A stretch of DNA of 64,000 bases from Hymenolepis diminuta (taxonomy: Eukaryota; Platyhelminthes; Cestoda; Cyclophyllidea; Hymenolepididae): NCBI GenBank assembly GCA_900708905.1, contig CAADRB010000015.1:2127820-2191819 (forward strand), in the 5' to 3' direction. Shown piece after piece: positions 61,100 through 64,000 of the stretch (its first letter is position 1; each line of letters begins with the position of its first letter). A program made the translations under genes and the position numbers. The notes beneath the pieces are model-generated. The model did not search any database and was not told the DNA's origin. It saw only the letters and a list, made by a program, of their open reading frames with translations.

Positions 61100-64000
61100 A
61101 TCTGTAGGTACTCAAATTAAATGAGATTCCTGCGTTGTTTTTATGGATAACGTGTCTCACTTTTGAATTAAAATGCTGTTTCCGTCGGGAGGAAGCAGAT
61201 TAAGGATGCGAAATAAACACCTACAAAAAAAACGCCCAAAAAAATGCACCAATCAAAACACTGATAGTTTAATCAACTGGAGAAATATTGATTTCATGCA
61301 GGTCGGCGTAATCCGTTTTTCCCGGACAAATATCGAGGACTTTTGCTCGTTTTCTAGCGACGTTATGATGATTTATTACTCTACAGTGGACAATTAATGT
61401 TCATTCAAAAATTGCGAAGTACAATATAAATAATCCTACTTTTTTCATTGTCCACTTTAATGAATAGTGACCACCTTACGGAAGTAACTAATTATTCAAG
61501 CACAAATTAGAAGGGAGACTATTTGTTATTAAATAGAGCTTGACATTTTTGCTCTAAGTCTTAGTTATAATGAAGTTGAACAGCAAAGTTTGTTATAACG
61601 GTACAAAATATAGGAAATGTTTTAAAAGAAATGGATTTTTTCAAGACGAATATCACTATTTTGTAATGAAATTCCTCTTCTAATAGAATAGTTGAATAGA
61701 ATAGTCAACCTTATTGACTGAAGCTGGTCAACAAGGAAACTTCACGGTGATTTCATTCATCAAAAACGGTTCGAAGATTTTAGACGTTGTTGATTTAATC
61801 ATTCAACTGTCATTAAGAAGACGAGATACGTGCTACTACCCAATCCTGTAACATTGTGGAATTTGACATCCATTTACTCAAAAAATATTAAAAAATGATT
61901 TGAAAAGGCGTGATTACAAAACATCAAATGAGTGCAGAACTATTATCTTGAAGAGTTGATTTATTTGCAATGTCCCATTCAAAGCCTTCGTCCTAAAATA
62001 TATCAAGATAAAAGGATCTTAAGAACAAAGAAATAATAACAAAAAACAGAAACTCCAAATAATCTCTATATTTACCTCTTTCCTTTCTCTCAAACTTGTA
62101 TATTCAATAAAAGGTAAAATTTTATTTCTGCTTAAACAGGCTTAATAGAAATAATACAAATAAGAAATTTCTCTAATTATTTACACATCTATCCCTAGCA
62201 TTAAAAAACTCTATGAATAAATATGCATTTTCTCACTGTTTAACAATTAGTAGCAATTAATTGTGATCTTAGATGAGTAATGATTTTTAAGATTAGTAAG
62301 AGGAATGAGGAAGACCGTTTTTCGTAATTTATATTTAGCTTGGAAAAAGGTATGGCTCTTTAGATGACAAATGGAACTAAGGCTCAAAATTATGATCGAA
62401 ATCTCAAATAAACAGGATAAAAGTATCCCAAATGTATTAAATATTCTCCCAAAAGTATATTTAAGCTGCCAACCACACATTATCCTCGCGGTGTTCATGC
62501 AAGGTGACATGGGAGCACATCACGCAGTGCGTTCGTATGACCCAAACTCACAGGTGTATGATTGGTTGTCGCACAAAACGCCGAGTGGTGGGTGAGACAG
62601 GCACATCAAAGGGTTCGGTTTACGTCCGCCCGCGCACGACCGGTTGACAGGGCCAAATAGAAGGAGGGAGGAGTAGATGGGGTAGCACCCCAGGCCCATA
62701 ATAAAGGTTGATTAAATCAGGTAATAACCTACTCTCTCACTCTCACTCCTAACTCCTCACCCCTTCATAGGTTGAGTGAGATATTGCCAAGCTCACCTAT
62801 TCTCTTTCTCAAATTTACAACAAATCATAAACCTAGCACATTTGTCATCAAGCGTACTGCTTATTATCATCCTTAAGAACAACGGTAGTTGTCATGGCGA
62901 TAATTAGATATACCTTTAGATCTCTCCTGTGAGAGAAACCAGACGTCCTTGTTTGTTAAAGGGTGGAGGATTTTACTAGGCATGAGGGAAGTTAATTATT
63001 CGTCGGATTTTCACACTTCACCACCCTCTGCTCAAATTAAACTCGTTTCCGAGATTGTATCTTGGTGGATGGCGTTAAAATCATTAGAGAAGGAAGATTA
63101 GTCACGCAAAATTTGAAATACCGCAGATTTTTTGAGGCATTTCCTCGAAAAAATGAAGTTTAACTTGTAAGTTGACTTGGTTACTAAGTAAAACTAAATT
63201 CAACTGTATCTTAGAAAGGGTTTTCAGTTTGAATTTAGTACAAGGTATAGTTCTAGAGAAACTAAACAGAGCAGATAACGAGTCTCCTGTTGATATAGAT
63301 TACATCTAGTTATGTTATGTTTTTTCCTCCAATCGACCATTACGAGAGTGAGTTCTGCCCTTACGTCTCGACAGTCCGTCTAAACAAGAAGAATGAAGAA
63401 AACTGTCATAAATCCTGTGGTAACTGGATCTCCTGTAGTTAATCAAGGGAAAAGAATTTCATCTCCTATAAATAACTATCTTCAAGTTGGTGTGTTGTCT
63501 TTGAGGAACGTCGATTTTCGGTTCTATTTTGGCCCGAGTCTGCTATTGCCTTAGATTTAGTCAAACGAACAATAATTTTGCACAAGGCATGCATGTAGGA
63601 GTGAAAGAGTACTGATCATTTTATAGATCTAAATAGGAGCTCAGCAAGTTGGCAGCGGAAATAATTAAGCTGCTAGCATGTAAAAATGAATGGATATTTA
63701 CTTGTTTGTCGATTTCATAAACACCCAGTATGTTAACCGAGTAACTCATAGCCTCACCTTAGAGGAAATGATCAAGCGGCTAAATGTGATGAAGTAATAC
63801 TTTTTCTTCAAAATTTCGTGCATCCCTCAATGGGGTTACATCAGGACACCTCTATCCCAGAGAGACAGATGGATAAAATGATGGATGTGGAAAGTGGGCT
63901 ATATGACATTAAAACACATGCAGCATCAGAGCTCACTATAGTCCACCTCATAGGAAAGATTTGATTAACAACATATAAGAACAGACACACGCGTACAAAT
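61100..64000. other. Non-coding right end with a G+C-rich block
   Basis: No gene supported. 62500-62700 is markedly G+C-rich (CGTCCGCCCGCGCACGACCG) and is followed to about 63100 by unique sequence with TTAATTATTCGTC and GGCGATAATTAG. It could be regulatory DNA or a distal exon; the frame to 62595 (HHAVRSYDPNSQVYDW) lacks splice support. Confidence 0.35.

Noticed and set aside
1..64000. CRISPR array, operons or bacterial-type systems
   Set aside because: The window is eukaryotic; no spaced direct-repeat array or gene cluster was seen.

Overview
The window is metazoan nuclear DNA: strongly A+T-rich, low gene density, GT-AG introns, tRNA-headed SINE-like repeats and decayed LTR and DNA transposons. 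The very short first introns of the larger gene (34-39 nt), together with 1-5 kb introns in the same gene and a very A+T-rich genome, suggest a flatworm (cestode or trematode). That assignment is inference; no species-diagnostic sequence was recognised.

Two genes can be reconstructed end to end. On the minus strand, 24403-14492, lies an 11-exon PAT1/PATL1 mRNA-decapping activator whose exon phases all agree and give 928 codons plus a stop. On the plus strand, 26852-29191, lies a two-exon CRIPT gene of 100 codons; its first coding exon is only 16 nt. The two are head to head, about 2.4 kb apart.

Left flank (1-14.4 kb): no intact gene. It holds a copia-like relic near 7.25 kb, two copies of a ~255-300 bp LTR-like repeat (to 8057 and to 9090) bracketing a dead antisense guanylate-cyclase exon, an LTR promoter relic at 11.8-12.1 kb, and a long SINE-family copy just downstream of PAT1. 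PAT1 intron 5 (5.1 kb) carries an inverted pair of SINE fragments.

Right flank (29.2-64 kb): mostly a gene desert. A few segments look like orphan coding exons: 30726-33053, 35870-36505 and 60861-61038 on plus, and 50338-50508 on minus. None was matched to a known family. Blocks rich in TAATTA-type homeodomain core sites (34.8-35.55 kb) and G+C-richer unique blocks (38.2-38.7, 44.0-44.25, 57.2-57.5, 62.5-63.1 kb) could be cis-regulatory DNA. Further repeats include another copy of the 12 kb LTR promoter (41.0-41.4 kb), a mariner-like transposase scrap (42.4 kb) and SINE copies at 45, 56 and 57.7 kb.

The two certain genes are both housekeeping RNA-metabolism genes (decapping/P-body; splicing-associated zinc protein). 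Nothing shows that they act together beyond sharing an upstream region. I found no evidence for a new multi-gene system. The best leads are the orphan exons, the SINE family and the guanylate-cyclase relic.
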